Shown here piece after piece: positions 40,825 through 49,514 of a DNA stretch of 64,000 bases. The notes under the pieces were generated by a model. It saw only the letters and a list, made by a program, of their open reading frames with translations, ran no database searches and was not told the origin of the DNA. Origin of the DNA: Mesorhizobium qingshengii (GTDB lineage: Bacteria > Pseudomonadota > Alphaproteobacteria > Rhizobiales > Rhizobiaceae). The stretch is taken from positions 558,001 to 622,000 of the forward strand of contig NZ_JAPFQA010000002.1 in NCBI RefSeq assembly GCF_027563465.1, in the 5' to 3' direction. Numbering within the stretch: position 1 is the stretch's first letter; each line of letters opens with the position of its first letter. The position numbers and the translations under genes were made by a program.

Positions 40825-42060
40825 ATGCAATTTGATCTGCTGATAAAGGGCGGCCGCGTCATCGACCCGGCCACGGGTCTTGACGGGCAGCGCGACGTTG
40901 CCATCGCCAATGGCCGTGTTGCCGCGACCGAAGCCGCGATCGATGCCGAACACGCCACGCAGGTCATCGATGCGAGAGACTGCATCGTCACGCCCGGCCT
41001 AGTCGACCTGCACAGCCACGTCTATTGGGGCGGCACCTCGCTGGGCGTCGACGCCGACCGTCTTGCCGCCAAGAGCGGCACCACCACCTTCATCGATGCG
41101 GGCAGTGCGGGCGCGGGCAATTTCCTCGGCTTTCGCCGCCATGTCATCGAGCGGTCGAGGGTGCGCATCCTGGCCTATGTGAACATTTCCTTTGCCGGCA
41201 TCTTCGGCTTCTCGCAGACGGTGTCGGTCGGCGAGTGCAGCGATCTGAGGCTCTGCGATCCGCGCGAGGTCGTCGCCGCGGTGCGCGAGCACGCGGACGT
41301 GGTTGTCGGCGTGAAAGTTCGCTCCGGGCGCCATGCCGGCGGCACCAGCGGCATCGCCCCGGTCGATCTCGCGCTGGAGGCGGCGGACAAGGCCGGCTTG
41401 CCGCTGATGGCGCATATCGACGAGCCGCCGCCCGGCCGCTCGGAAGTGCTGCCGCGCCTGCGCAAGGGCGATATCCTCACCCACTGCTTCCGGCCGTTTC
41501 CCAACGCGCCGGTGTTCGCCTCCGGCGCGGTCAGGCCCGACATGCGGCTGGCGCGCGAACGCGGCGTCATCTTCGATCTCGGCCATGGCATGGGCTCGTT
41601 CGATTTCGCGGTCGCGAGAGCCATGCTCGAAGACGGGCTGGCGCCCGACGTCATCAGCAGCGACGTGCATCTCTACTGCGTCGACGGGCCGGCCTTCGAC
41701 ATCCTGGTCTGCATGTCGAAACTGCTGGCGCTCGGCATGCCGCTGGTCGAGGTCCTGCGCGCGGCGACGCAGCGTCCGGCGCAGGCGATCGCCCGGCCTG
41801 ATTTGGGCACGCTGGCGGTCGGCACCGTCGGCGATGTCGCCGTGCTTCGGCAGCGCCCCGGCCGCTTCACCTTTGTCGATGCGGTCGGCGCATCGCTGGT
41901 CGCCGACCAGAGGCTGATCTGCGAAGGCATTGTCATCGGTGGCACCTGGTGGCCGAACGAGGCGGCAAACGATGCCGGCGAGACCGAACGTTTCGAGGCG
42001 TCAGCCCGGCACACCCATGTCGATATTGCGGCCAGGCACTTCGGCCACAGCCACGATTGA
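40825..42060 (+). CDS. Amidohydrolase/deacetylase-family metallohydrolase
   Basis: 411-aa amidohydrolase-superfamily enzyme of the dihydroorotase/D-aminoacylase/EF_0837-like branch. The N-terminal beta sandwich DLLIKGGRVIDPATG is followed by the HxH metal motif in GLVDLHSHVYWGG, a further carboxylate-ligand/His region (AHIDEPPPG, LTHCFRPF), and DVISSDVHLY containing the last Asp ligand. It would cleave a cyclic or linear amide C-N bond. ATG at 40825 is preferred because GGAGG lies 8 nt upstream; a GTG two codons earlier is possible. It is co-directional with ridA; substrate unknown. Confidence 0.86.
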   Translation: MQFDLLIKGGRVIDPATGLDGQRDVAIANGRVAATEAAIDAEHATQVIDARDCIVTPGLVDLHSHVYWGGTSLGVDADRLAAKSGTTTFIDAGSAGAGNFLGFRRHVIERSRVRILAYVNISFAGIFGFSQTVSVGECSDLRLCDPREVVAAVREHADVVVGVKVRSGRHAGGTSGIAPVDLALEAADKAGLPLMAHIDEPPPGRSEVLPRLRKGDILTHCFRPFPNAPVFASGAVRPDMRLARERGVIFDLGHGMGSFDFAVARAMLEDGLAPDVISSDVHLYCVDGPAFDILVCMSKLLALGMPLVEVLRAATQRPAQAIARPDLGTLAVGTVGDVAVLRQRPGRFTFVDAVGASLVADQRLICEGIVIGGTWWPNEAANDAGETERFEASARHTHVDIAARHFGHSHD

Positions 42061-42068
42061 GCCCGCTG

Positions 42069-42117
42069 GAGCATGATCCCGAAAAGTGGAATCCGGTTTT
42101 CGGGAAAGATCATGCTC
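42069..42117. repeat. Intergenic palindrome, family F
   Basis: GAGCATGATC (42069-42078) and GATCATGCTC (42108-42117) enclose a second hairpin CCCGAAAA / TTTTCGGG. This type of palindrome is common between rhizobial genes. Directly after the amidohydrolase stop, so it may also end or stabilise that transcript. Confidence 0.8.
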
Positions 42118-42209
42118 AAACAAAGAGATAGGGCTCCATCCCGATTCCATCGAGATGGAACAGACTCCAGGCCGGCCGGTCCGTGAGCGGTTGAAGGACT
42201 ATCAGGCGG

Positions 42210-42791
42210 TCACTTCGCGTCCAGCGCGTTGACGAAACTCTCGGCGTCCACGGTCGTCAAAAGCTCAACGCGCTCGCGGATCAGATCGTCACTCCAGTTC
42301 CACCATTGTGATGACTGCAAACGTTCAATGATTTCAGGTGAGAATCTGTATCGGATGTCACGAGCGGGATTGCCGACCGCTATGGCATAGGGCGGGATGT
42401 CCCTGGTGACGATGCTGCCGGCACCGATGACCGCGCCGTTGCCGATGGTGACGCCGCCAAGGACAATGCAGCGGGCACCAAACCATACGTCATGGCCGAC
42501 CGTGATTGGCCCCTTGCCGACTGTGCCGGGCGCATTGCGGATCTTCCCGTCCACAAACTGGATCGGAAAGGTGGTTGCGGTGTCGACGCGATGCTCGGCC
42601 GCGCAGATGAAGAGTACACCCGGCCCAACCGAGCAGAACGAGCCTATTCGCACCGGCACGTTTTTATGCGGAACGAAGAAAGATTCCTTGGTGAGGCCGT
42701 AGGTGTGGCGGCCGATCTCGATACCGGGCAGCGGCGGCAACGCTACCTTTTTCAGCCCCAGTCTTATGCGAAGTCCTCTTAGCAGTCCCAC
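42210..42791 (-). CDS. CatB-related O-acetyltransferase (left-handed beta-helix)
   Basis: 193-aa hexapeptide-repeat acyltransferase, xenobiotic acetyltransferase (CatB/VatD) type. Visible are the parallel beta-helix repeats ([64 protein letters not shown]) and the catalytic His region [12 protein letters not shown]. These trimers transfer acetyl groups from acetyl-CoA to antibiotics or sugar hydroxyls; the C-terminal [11 protein letters not shown] helix is typical. It starts with GTG after a GGGGGAG site. Sequence looks less G+C-rich than its neighbours, a hint of later acquisition. Confidence 0.88.
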   Translation of the reverse strand: MGLLRGLRIRLGLKKVALPPLPGIEIGRHTYGLTKESFFVPHKNVPVRIGSFCSVGPGVLFICAAEHRVDTATTFPIQFVDGKIRNAPGTVGKGPITVGHDVWFGARCIVLGGVTIGNGAVIGAGSIVTRDIPPYAIAVGNPARDIRYRFSPEIIERLQSSQWWNWSDDLIRERVELLTTVDAESFVNALDAK

Positions 42792-42955
42792 CGGCTCCCC
42801 CCCGGAAATTGCCAGGCAATACAGGGGGGATTACTACCGCATCCGAAAAGTGCGCAAGCAATTTCGAGTACTGGCCCAACGCTGCTTTGGGTTAACCCAT
42901 GTGCTCGTCCAGGCCGTCAGACCCGTCGTTGCGAAGAAGAAGCGAAGGCATCGGA

Positions 42956-44740
42956 TCAGGAGTTACTGGGTGCTCCATAGACCGGCGTTGCAATGCCTTC
43001 CATGCGCGCCTTGATCTGCAGCGCCACATATTTCGAGTAGAAGCGCGACAGTGCCAGGTTGCCGCCGTGGAACCACAGCGCTTCCTGCGCCGTCGGCTTC
43101 CACATGTTGCGCAGCTCGCCCTGCCATGGGCCGGGGTCGCCTTTCACGCCCGAGCCGAGGCCCCAGCACGGGCCGACCTTGTCGGCGACCTCGCGCGAGA
43201 CGATTTGCGCCACCGTCTCGTTCATCGACTGATAGCCGGTGCAGGAGATGATCGCGTCGGCGGCCAGTTCGCTGCCGTCCTCGAAAAGAATGCCTGTCGG
43301 CGTCAGCGACTTGATGGCGAGGCCGCTGCGGACGCCGATCTCGCCGTCGATGATCAGATCGGACGCGCCGACATCGATGTAATAGCCCGAGCCGGTACGG
43401 TAGGCCTTCATCAAGAGGCCAGTCTCGTCGTCGCCGAAATCGATGGCGAAGCCTGCGGCGCGCAAGCGGTCATAGAAGGCGGCGTCGCGCTTCTTGATCA
43501 CCTCGTAGAGCGCCCGCTGGCCCTTGGGCACCAGCGCGAAGGGCGTCGAGGCGACGATCATGTCGGCCTTCTCGGTGGTGATGCCGCGCGCCAGCGCGTT
43601 TTCCGAAAAGATCTCGAAGCCGACTTCCATCAGCGTGTCCGACTTGACCACCGTGGTCGGCGAGCGCTGGATCATGGTCACCTTCGCGCCGCTTTCCCAC
43701 AGGTCGACGCCGACGTCGTGGCCGGAGCTTGCCGCGCCGATGACGGCAACGCGTTTGCCGCGAAATTTCTCGCCGCTGGAATACTGGCTGGAATGCAGCA
43801 ACTCGCCCTTGAACGTTTCGGCGCCGGCCAGGTCGATCCGCCGCGGCGGGCCGTATGCGCCGGTGGCAAAGACAATGTGCTTCGGCTTCAGCGTGATGTG
43901 CCGGCCGACGCGGTCGACGACCACGGTCCAGACCTTTTCGGTCTCGTCATAGGAAGCGCTGAGGCATTTGGTGGCGACCCAGTAGTTGAGCTCCATGACG
44001 CGCGTGTACATTTCCAACCAGTCGCCCATCTTGTCCTTGGGCGTGAACACCGGCCAGTTTTCCGGAAACGGAATGTAGGGCAGATGGTCGTACCAGACCG
44101 GGTCGTGCAGAACGAGCGAGCGGTAGCGGTTGCGCCAGGAATCGCCCGGCCGCGCATTCTTCTCGATGATGATGGTGGGCACGCCGAGTTGCCGCAGCCG
44201 CGCGCCGAGCATGATGCCGCCCTGGCCGCCGCCGATGACCAGGCAATAGGGTTGTTCGCCGGCGCCGAGTTCGCGCGTCTCGCGCGCCCGCGCTTCCGAC
44301 CAGGTCTCGCGCTCGGGGTCGGCCTTGTGGCGCACGCCGAGCGGCCGCGCCGGGCCCTTGCGCTCCTCGAACCCCTTGAGCTCGGTCATCGCCGTGAACA
44401 GCGTCTGGCAGCGTCCGTCACGCAGCCGCATGACGCCCTGGCCTGTAGCCACCGCGGTTTCGAAGCTGAACCAGGCTTCGATGGTGCCCTCGTCCGAGGT
44501 TGCCTCGCCGGCCAGCCGCCATGCGGCCGGTTTCGCCGTCGGCAGCGTCGCCCGCAGCATGTCGGCGATCGCCTCGCGGCCTTCCATGGTCTTGACGTTC
44601 CAGGTGAAGGTCAGAAGGTCACGCCAGTAGCAGTCATCGACGAACATATTGCCCGCCGCCGCGACGTCGCCCGCTTCGAGCGCCTTCGCAAAAGACCCGA
44701 GCCATGCGGCGGCCTGTTTCGATGGTGCCATGTCGAGCAT
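42956..44740 (-). CDS. Flavin-containing monooxygenase with N-terminal NTF2-like domain
   Basis: 594 aa. Residues about 1-135 form an NTF2/SnoaL-like domain (NMFVDDCYWRDLLTFTWNVKTMEGREAI); the rest is a class B flavoprotein monooxygenase: FAD motif VIGGGQGGIMLGARL, NADPH motif VIGAASSGHDVGVDLW and the C-terminal ISCTGYQS block of CzcO/FMO-like enzymes. It would oxygenate an N, S or carbonyl-bearing substrate. The ATG for MLDMAPSKQ has a GAGGGAAG site; longer frames read through repeat A3. It sits beside the RpiR gene, tandem on the same strand. Confidence 0.87.
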   Translation of the reverse strand: MLDMAPSKQAAAWLGSFAKALEAGDVAAAGNMFVDDCYWRDLLTFTWNVKTMEGREAIADMLRATLPTAKPAAWRLAGEATSDEGTIEAWFSFETAVATGQGVMRLRDGRCQTLFTAMTELKGFEERKGPARPLGVRHKADPERETWSEARARETRELGAGEQPYCLVIGGGQGGIMLGARLRQLGVPTIIIEKNARPGDSWRNRYRSLVLHDPVWYDHLPYIPFPENWPVFTPKDKMGDWLEMYTRVMELNYWVATKCLSASYDETEKVWTVVVDRVGRHITLKPKHIVFATGAYGPPRRIDLAGAETFKGELLHSSQYSSGEKFRGKRVAVIGAASSGHDVGVDLWESGAKVTMIQRSPTTVVKSDTLMEVGFEIFSENALARGITTEKADMIVASTPFALVPKGQRALYEVIKKRDAAFYDRLRAAGFAIDFGDDETGLLMKAYRTGSGYYIDVGASDLIIDGEIGVRSGLAIKSLTPTGILFEDGSELAADAIISCTGYQSMNETVAQIVSREVADKVGPCWGLGSGVKGDPGPWQGELRNMWKPTAQEALWFHGGNLALSRFYSKYVALQIKARMEGIATPVYGAPSNS

Positions 44741-44802
44741 CTGTCTTCCCTCTTGCTTCAATGCGCCCAATTCGTATCGGGGACGTCGGTTGTCGAACTT
44801 GG

Positions 44803-44930
44803 AGCCGCCCCTCATCTGCCTGCCGGCACCCTCTCCCCGTGAAGAACGAGGGAAAGGGACTGGCTCCAGCGCCGGAGATCCCCCCTCTCCCCGTTCTTCA
44901 CGGGGAGAGGGTAAGGGTGAGGGGCAGCGC
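44803..44930. repeat. Intergenic palindromic repeat, family A copy 3 (short)
   Basis: 128-bp element with ends GCCGCCCCTCA / TGAGGGGCAGCGC and CCTCTCCCCGTGAAGAACG / CCGTTCTTCACGGGGAGAGG arms, but without the central core of full-length copies; probably internally deleted. Lies between the RpiR gene and the monooxygenase gene. Confidence 0.75.
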
Positions 44931-44950
44931 AAACGCCCGCAAGTCATGCC

Positions 44951-45895
44951 TCAATCCCCGAGCGGCTCCATCTCCTTGCCGGTGCGGTGGATCTGGGCGT
45001 TGTACTTTATGCGGCGCACGGTTTCGCGGGCCGAGCCGTCGAGCCTGTAGGCGGAAGCCACCGCCAAAAGGTCGATCGCGGCCAGGAAGGCGAAGCGCGA
45101 CGCCGTCGGCTTCAGCGTGTCTGGATATTCCGGCACCGCCACCGTCAGCCTGACGTCGCAGACGCGCGCGAGTTCGGTGTCGGGCGCCGTCACGCCGATC
45201 GCATTGGCGCGGTAGTGCTTGGCGAGTTCGACGGCCTCGATCACCTCGCGCGTGCGCCCCGTCGCCGAAATGGCGATCACCAGGTCGCCCGGCTTCAGGG
45301 TCGAGGCGGTCATCCGCATCAGATAGGGGTCGCACTGGGCGCTGACGGTGATGCCGTAGCGAAACAGCCGGTACTGGGTTTCCTGCGCCAGCGCCGAGGA
45401 GCTGCCGCCGAGGCCGAAAACGGTGACCTGGCGTGCCTTGGCGATCAGCTCGGCCGCCTTCTGCAACTGTCCCGGGTCGAGCTGCCGCTCGGCCTCCTGC
45501 AGGGCCCGGCGCGCTTCGCCGAACACGGCGTTCCAGAACGGCATGCCGTTGTCGCCGCTGGTGGCGGGTGGCTTGCTGAGGTAGAGCGCGCCGACGACCA
45601 GGCTCTGCGCCAGCTTCAGCTTGAAGTCGCGCACGCCCTCGCAGCCGATGGCGCGGCAGAACCGGGTCACCGTCGGCTCGCTGACGCCGGCGCGCTGGGC
45701 CAGTGCGGCATTGGAGGCGTCGACCGCGTATTTGACATCGTCGAGCACGACATCGGCGACGCGGCGTTCGGCCGGGCGCAAGTCGCTGTAGGAATCCTTG
45801 ACCAGCGAGATGATGTCGGGGATGCGCCGGACAGGCTCGCGTCCCTCCACATCGCCGCTCGAGAGCCGCCGGTCCTGGCTGTCAGCTTCGGTCAT
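44951..45895 (-). CDS. MurR/RpiR family transcriptional regulator
   Basis: 314 aa: N-terminal HTH_6 domain (about 25-105; LRPAERRVADVVLDD ... NAALAQRAGVSEPTVTRFCRAIGCEGVRDFKLKL) and a C-terminal SIS sugar-phosphate-binding domain (about 130-280; VFGLGGSSSALAQETQYRLFRYGI, LVIAISATGRTREVIEAV). RpiR proteins usually sense phosphosugars and repress or activate adjacent catabolic operons. It is divergent from the ABC importer genes, which are its likely targets. ATG giving MTEADSQDRRLSSG. Confidence 0.92.
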   Translation of the reverse strand: MTEADSQDRRLSSGDVEGREPVRRIPDIISLVKDSYSDLRPAERRVADVVLDDVKYAVDASNAALAQRAGVSEPTVTRFCRAIGCEGVRDFKLKLAQSLVVGALYLSKPPATSGDNGMPFWNAVFGEARRALQEAERQLDPGQLQKAAELIAKARQVTVFGLGGSSSALAQETQYRLFRYGITVSAQCDPYLMRMTASTLKPGDLVIAISATGRTREVIEAVELAKHYRANAIGVTAPDTELARVCDVRLTVAVPEYPDTLKPTASRFAFLAAIDLLAVASAYRLDGSARETVRRIKYNAQIHRTGKEMEPLGD

Positions 45896-46252
45896 GAAGT
45901 CAAGTCTTTCCCTGGGTTGCGGAGCCGACTTCTTACCATGGTTGCACGCTGTCGTTCCATGCGTTCGGGCACGCCACAACTGCTGCGTGCCGCCAATGCA
46001 TATTGCCTTCGCCGCTTGTCTCTCACAACCGCACGGTCTCGCGCCTCATCCGCCCGACGGCAATGAGTATGTAGGAAAGCAACATGCATTTCAAGATGAA
46101 GAAACCACAATGAAAACATGGTGATGAGCGCGATACGGGTATTTCGACAGCGAAGTCTCAGACTCCTCGCTTGACAGGAAAGTAGGATAGTTACAAACTG
46201 TTTTCGCGGTCGGATGAACCCGTTGGATCATCGCGCAATCTCCGAGGGGCGC
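45896..46252. promoter_or_regulatory. Divergent promoter region RpiR gene / ABC importer
   Basis: 357 bp without a gene. It contains an 11-bp inverted repeat TTCA-AGA-TGAA at 46090-46100, a candidate operator, and TTGACA at 46171-46176 followed by AT-rich sequence (GATAGTTACAAAC) that would make a promoter for the importer. If that promoter is real, transcription begins near 46205, which favours the 46253 start of the ATPase gene. All tentative. Confidence 0.4.
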
Positions 46253-47080
46253 ATGAACTTGGGCGATGCACCAACCCCGAAGCTTGGCGTGCAGGCCGCG
46301 ACCAAGATCTATCACACCGCGTCCGGCGATCTGCTGGCCCTGGACCGCTGCAGCCTCGATATCAAGGCCAATGAAATCGTCTCGATCGTCGGTCCTTCCG
46401 GTTGCGGCAAGACGACGCTCCTGTGGTCGATGTCCGGCCTGCACGGCCTGACCAGCGGCGAGATCCGGCTCGATGGCATCAAGATCACCGGCCCACGCCC
46501 GGACATTGGCATCGTCTTCCAGGAAGCGAATCTTTTGCCCTGGCGCAATCTTGACGCCAACATCCGCTTCCCCTTCGAGATCAAGGGCGAGAAGCAGGAC
46601 CGGGCATGGATCGCGCATCTGCTCAACCGCGTCGGGCTCGATGGCTTTGGCGGCAAGTTTCCGCGCGAGCTTTCGGGCGGCATGCAGCAGCGCGCGGCGA
46701 TCGTGCGGGCGCTGGCGCTGAAGCCGTCGGTGCTGTTGATGGACGAGCCATTCGGCGCCCTCGACAGTTTCACCCGCGAGGAGATGAACCGGCTGGTCGA
46801 GGAAATCTGGCTCGACACCAAGACCACCATCGTCTTCATCACCCACAGCATCGAGGAAGCGATCTTCCTTTCCGACCGCGTGGTGGTGCTGAGCGCGCGG
46901 CCGGGACGCGTCGCCAAGGAATATCGCGTGCCGTTTCCACGGCCGCGCTCGCTGGAGATCATGGCGACGAAGGAAGTCTTCGACCTCACCAACCGGATCA
47001 AGATGGACATCGTCGGCGAACGCACGCGACCGAAGCCGGCGGAGCGCACGAGCGCCGAAATCGTGAGGATCAGACCGTGA
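46253..47080 (+). CDS. ABC importer ATP-binding protein, nitrate/sulfonate/taurine type
   Basis: 275-aa ATPase of the SsuB/TauB/NrtD class: Walker A GPSGCGKTT, Q-loop IVFQEANLLPW, signature LSGGMQQRAAI, Walker B VLLMDEPFGALDS and H-loop ITHSIEEA. I use the ATG at 46253 (GAGGGG just upstream, though close); an ATG at 46214 would add 13 residues. It overlaps the permease GTG by 4 bp. It powers uptake by the permease and Tat-exported binding protein that follow. Confidence 0.92.
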   Translation: MNLGDAPTPKLGVQAATKIYHTASGDLLALDRCSLDIKANEIVSIVGPSGCGKTTLLWSMSGLHGLTSGEIRLDGIKITGPRPDIGIVFQEANLLPWRNLDANIRFPFEIKGEKQDRAWIAHLLNRVGLDGFGGKFPRELSGGMQQRAAIVRALALKPSVLLMDEPFGALDSFTREEMNRLVEEIWLDTKTTIVFITHSIEEAIFLSDRVVVLSARPGRVAKEYRVPFPRPRSLEIMATKEVFDLTNRIKMDIVGERTRPKPAERTSAEIVRIRP

Positions 47081-47925
47081 GCGGAGGCGACGCGATCCCG
47101 GAGTTCCCGAAAGCCAAGTCCGGCGACGGCCACGAGGTCAGCCTGACCAACCTGTCGGCCTTCGCCAGCGGCCCCGGCATCAAGTCGGGCAAGGAGGTGG
47201 CGGCCATCATCGCTGTCGCGGTCATCATCATCGGCGGCATCGAACTGGCGCTGCGCCTGTTCCATGTGCCGCTCTACATCATGCCGCCGCCAAGCTCGAT
47301 CGCCTATGCGCTGTTCGACGAGTTCCCGCTGATCGCGCCGCATCTCGGCTACACGCTGGTCGAACTGGTTTCCGGCTTCACAATCGGCGCCATCATCGGC
47401 CTGGTGCTGGCCGCCGTCATCACCCAGTTCCCGTTCGCCGAGAAGATCGTCGCGCCCTACATCCTGCTGCTCGTCACCACGCCGATGCTGGCGCTGGTGC
47501 CGCTTTTGATCCTGCGCTTCGGCTTCGGCTACACGCCGCGCATCATCGCCGTCGCGCTGGCCGCCGGGCCGATGGTGATGATCAACGCCGCCACCGGCTT
47601 TCGCCGCGTCGACAGTGCCAAGATCGCGCTGGCGCGCTCCTATGGCGCCAGCACCTTGCAGATCTTCTGGAAGATCCGCGCGCCGATGGCCCTGCCGATG
47701 ATCCTGGTCGGTCTGATGATCGGCGCGATCTTCGGCCTGTTGACGGCGGTCGGCGCCGAGATGGTCGGCGGCGGTTTCGGCCTCGGCAACCGGCTGACCA
47801 CCTATTCGTCGATGATCCAGATGCCGCAGTTCTTCGCGGTGGTGCTGATCCTGTCGACGCTCGGCATCCTGATCTACGTGCTGTTCTTCCTGATCGGCAA
47901 GAAATGGGCGAGCTGGGAGGCATAG
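47077..47925 (+). CDS. ABC importer permease, nitrate/sulfonate/taurine type
   Basis: 282-aa inner-membrane permease of the SsuC/TauC class: a cytosolic N-terminus of about 40 residues, six hydrophobic helices, and the EAA cytoplasmic loop SYGASTLQIFWKIRAPMALPMILVG that contacts the ATPase. The GTG start overlaps the ATPase stop (GTGA). A family E palindrome lies between its stop and the binding-protein gene. Confidence 0.92.
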   Translation: MSGGDAIPEFPKAKSGDGHEVSLTNLSAFASGPGIKSGKEVAAIIAVAVIIIGGIELALRLFHVPLYIMPPPSSIAYALFDEFPLIAPHLGYTLVELVSGFTIGAIIGLVLAAVITQFPFAEKIVAPYILLLVTTPMLALVPLLILRFGFGYTPRIIAVALAAGPMVMINAATGFRRVDSAKIALARSYGASTLQIFWKIRAPMALPMILVGLMIGAIFGLLTAVGAEMVGGGFGLGNRLTTYSSMIQMPQFFAVVLILSTLGILIYVLFFLIGKKWASWEA

Positions 47926-47926
47926 A

Positions 47927-47970
47927 GCATGTCGCCCAAAAGTGCGCGGCGGTTTTGGGACACGGCATGC
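47927..47970. repeat. Intergenic palindrome, family E copy 4
   Basis: GCATGTCGCCCAAAA ... GGTTTTGGGACACGGCATGC, a 44-bp imperfect palindrome starting 2 bp after the permease stop. Located inside the importer operon. Confidence 0.75.
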
Positions 47971-48054
47971 ACAAGACGAGGACTTAACGCAGACGCAATG
48001 ACGGCGCCCGGGAGGCGGGCGACAGGGCCGACAATCAACAAGAAGGGGAATGCC

Positions 48055-49221
48055 ATGACCAAAGAAAATTCGATCAGCCAAAGGGCGGGGATCAGCCGCC
48101 GTTACTTCCTGCAGGTCACCGGCGCCGGCCTGGTGACGGCCACGGCGCTCGGCGCCACGGGCCTCAAGGCCAGGGCCGAGCCCTATGGCAAGTTCACCTG
48201 GATATCGCCGCGCGGCACACTCGAAGTGCTCGACGACTATCCCTATTGGGCGGCCAAGAAGGCCGGCTATTTCGACGGGCTGGACACCGACATGCAGCCG
48301 GGTCCGTCGGACGGCACGGCGACGGTGAAGTTCGTCGATGTCGGCCAGGCCGACATGGGCTTCCCGTCGCCCGGCGTGTTCTCCTTCGCCATCCAGAACG
48401 GCATGAAGCTGAAGTCGGTGTTCCACATGGGCGCGCGCGACACGTTCAGCTTCGCCTTCCGCAAGGGCGAGGGAACGAAGGACCTGAAGACGCTCGAAGG
48501 CAAGACCATCCTGCTCGGCTCGGCCGCCTGGCAGTCGATCACCGACCCGCTGCTGGCCGCGCAAGGCGTCGACATCAAGAAGGTCAAATATGTCGAGGCC
48601 GGCTGGCCGACCTGGGGCACGGCACTTGCCGGCGGCCAGGGCGACGCCGCCCTGTCATGGGAAGGCCTGCGCGCCGAGTGGATCGCCAAGGGCCTCGATT
48701 TCGAATACTGGCTCGGCGTGCAGAACTCGAAACTGCCGGCCAACACCTTCGTCGTGCGCGCCGCCGATCTCGAGGACCCCGACCGCAAGGCGTTCCTGGA
48801 AAAGTATCTGCGCGGCTGGGCGATGGGCCTCGAGTTCGGCTACCAGAACCCGCGCGCCGCCGTCGAAGCGGTGTTCGAGCAGTTCCCGACGCTGGCCAAG
48901 AATCTCGGGCCCGAGCTCGGCACCACCTCGATCCTGCAGCAGATCAACGTTTTCCGCGGCGACATGGACAAGCGCGGCGGCTGGGGCTCGCACGACATGG
49001 CGAGCTGGCAGGGCTTCTTCGACGAGATCCACAAGATCGGCCAGATCACCAATCCGGTGAAGGCCGAGGACGTCTGCACCAACGATCTGATTGGCCCGGC
49101 CAACGACTTCGACAAGGCCAAGGTCAAGGCCGATGCCGACGGCGTCAAGCTGTCGGAGGGCTTTGCCGCGCTCGATGTCGAGAAGATCAAGGCGCATCTG
49201 TTCGATTCGGCGGTCAAGTAA
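48055..49221 (+). CDS. ABC importer substrate-binding protein, NMT1/SsuA-like, Tat-exported
   Basis: 388 aa. N-terminal twin-arginine signal (ISRRYFLQVTGAGLVTATALGATG, cleavage near residue 40), then an NMT1/SsuA-like two-lobed binding domain (YPYWAAKKAGYFDGLDTDMQPGPSDGTATVKFVDVGQADMGFPSPG). Tat export implies folding before secretion. Homologues bind sulfonates, nitrate, pyrimidine precursors or riboflavin; ligand here unknown. ATG has an AAGGGGAA site. Confidence 0.9.
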   Translation: MTKENSISQRAGISRRYFLQVTGAGLVTATALGATGLKARAEPYGKFTWISPRGTLEVLDDYPYWAAKKAGYFDGLDTDMQPGPSDGTATVKFVDVGQADMGFPSPGVFSFAIQNGMKLKSVFHMGARDTFSFAFRKGEGTKDLKTLEGKTILLGSAAWQSITDPLLAAQGVDIKKVKYVEAGWPTWGTALAGGQGDAALSWEGLRAEWIAKGLDFEYWLGVQNSKLPANTFVVRAADLEDPDRKAFLEKYLRGWAMGLEFGYQNPRAAVEAVFEQFPTLAKNLGPELGTTSILQQINVFRGDMDKRGGWGSHDMASWQGFFDEIHKIGQITNPVKAEDVCTNDLIGPANDFDKAKVKADADGVKLSEGFAALDVEKIKAHLFDSAVK

Positions 49222-49271
49222 GGACCGGCGGACAGGCATGGCAATTTCTTCGACAGAGAATTGTTGGTGTC

Positions 49272-49430
49272 GGCGCCGCCCCTCATCCACCTGCCGGCAC
49301 CTTCTCCCCGTATGGTGACGGGGAGAAGGGAGATGGCCGCACCCTCAGCGCCTCTTCTGCCACGTCGGCAGTTGGCGAAATCGTTGGTGCCGGGGAGAAA
49401 TGCCCGGCAGGGCAAATGAGGGGCGGCGCC
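49272..49430. repeat. Intergenic palindromic repeat, family A copy 4
   Basis: Ends GGCGCCGCCCCTCAT and ATGAGGGGCGGCGCC are perfect inverted repeats. The left arm has CTTCTCCCCGTATGGTGACGGGGAGAAG; the right arm is partly eroded (GGTGCCGGGGAGAAATGCCCGGCAGGGC). The central core CAGTTGGCGAAATCG is present. Between the binding-protein and Gfo/Idh genes. Confidence 0.8.
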
Positions 49431-49514
49431 AACCTGAAGTGATTGCCCTGGGTAGACATACGGGCGGCGACGGATCACCGCCCACGATTCAATTAAAGAG
49501 CATGGGAGGCTGAC

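Noticed and set aside
46312..48564. 750-aa minus-strand open frame opposite the ABC importer genes
   Set aside because: Antisense to three clear ABC genes; low-complexity Gln/Arg/Asp-rich translation.
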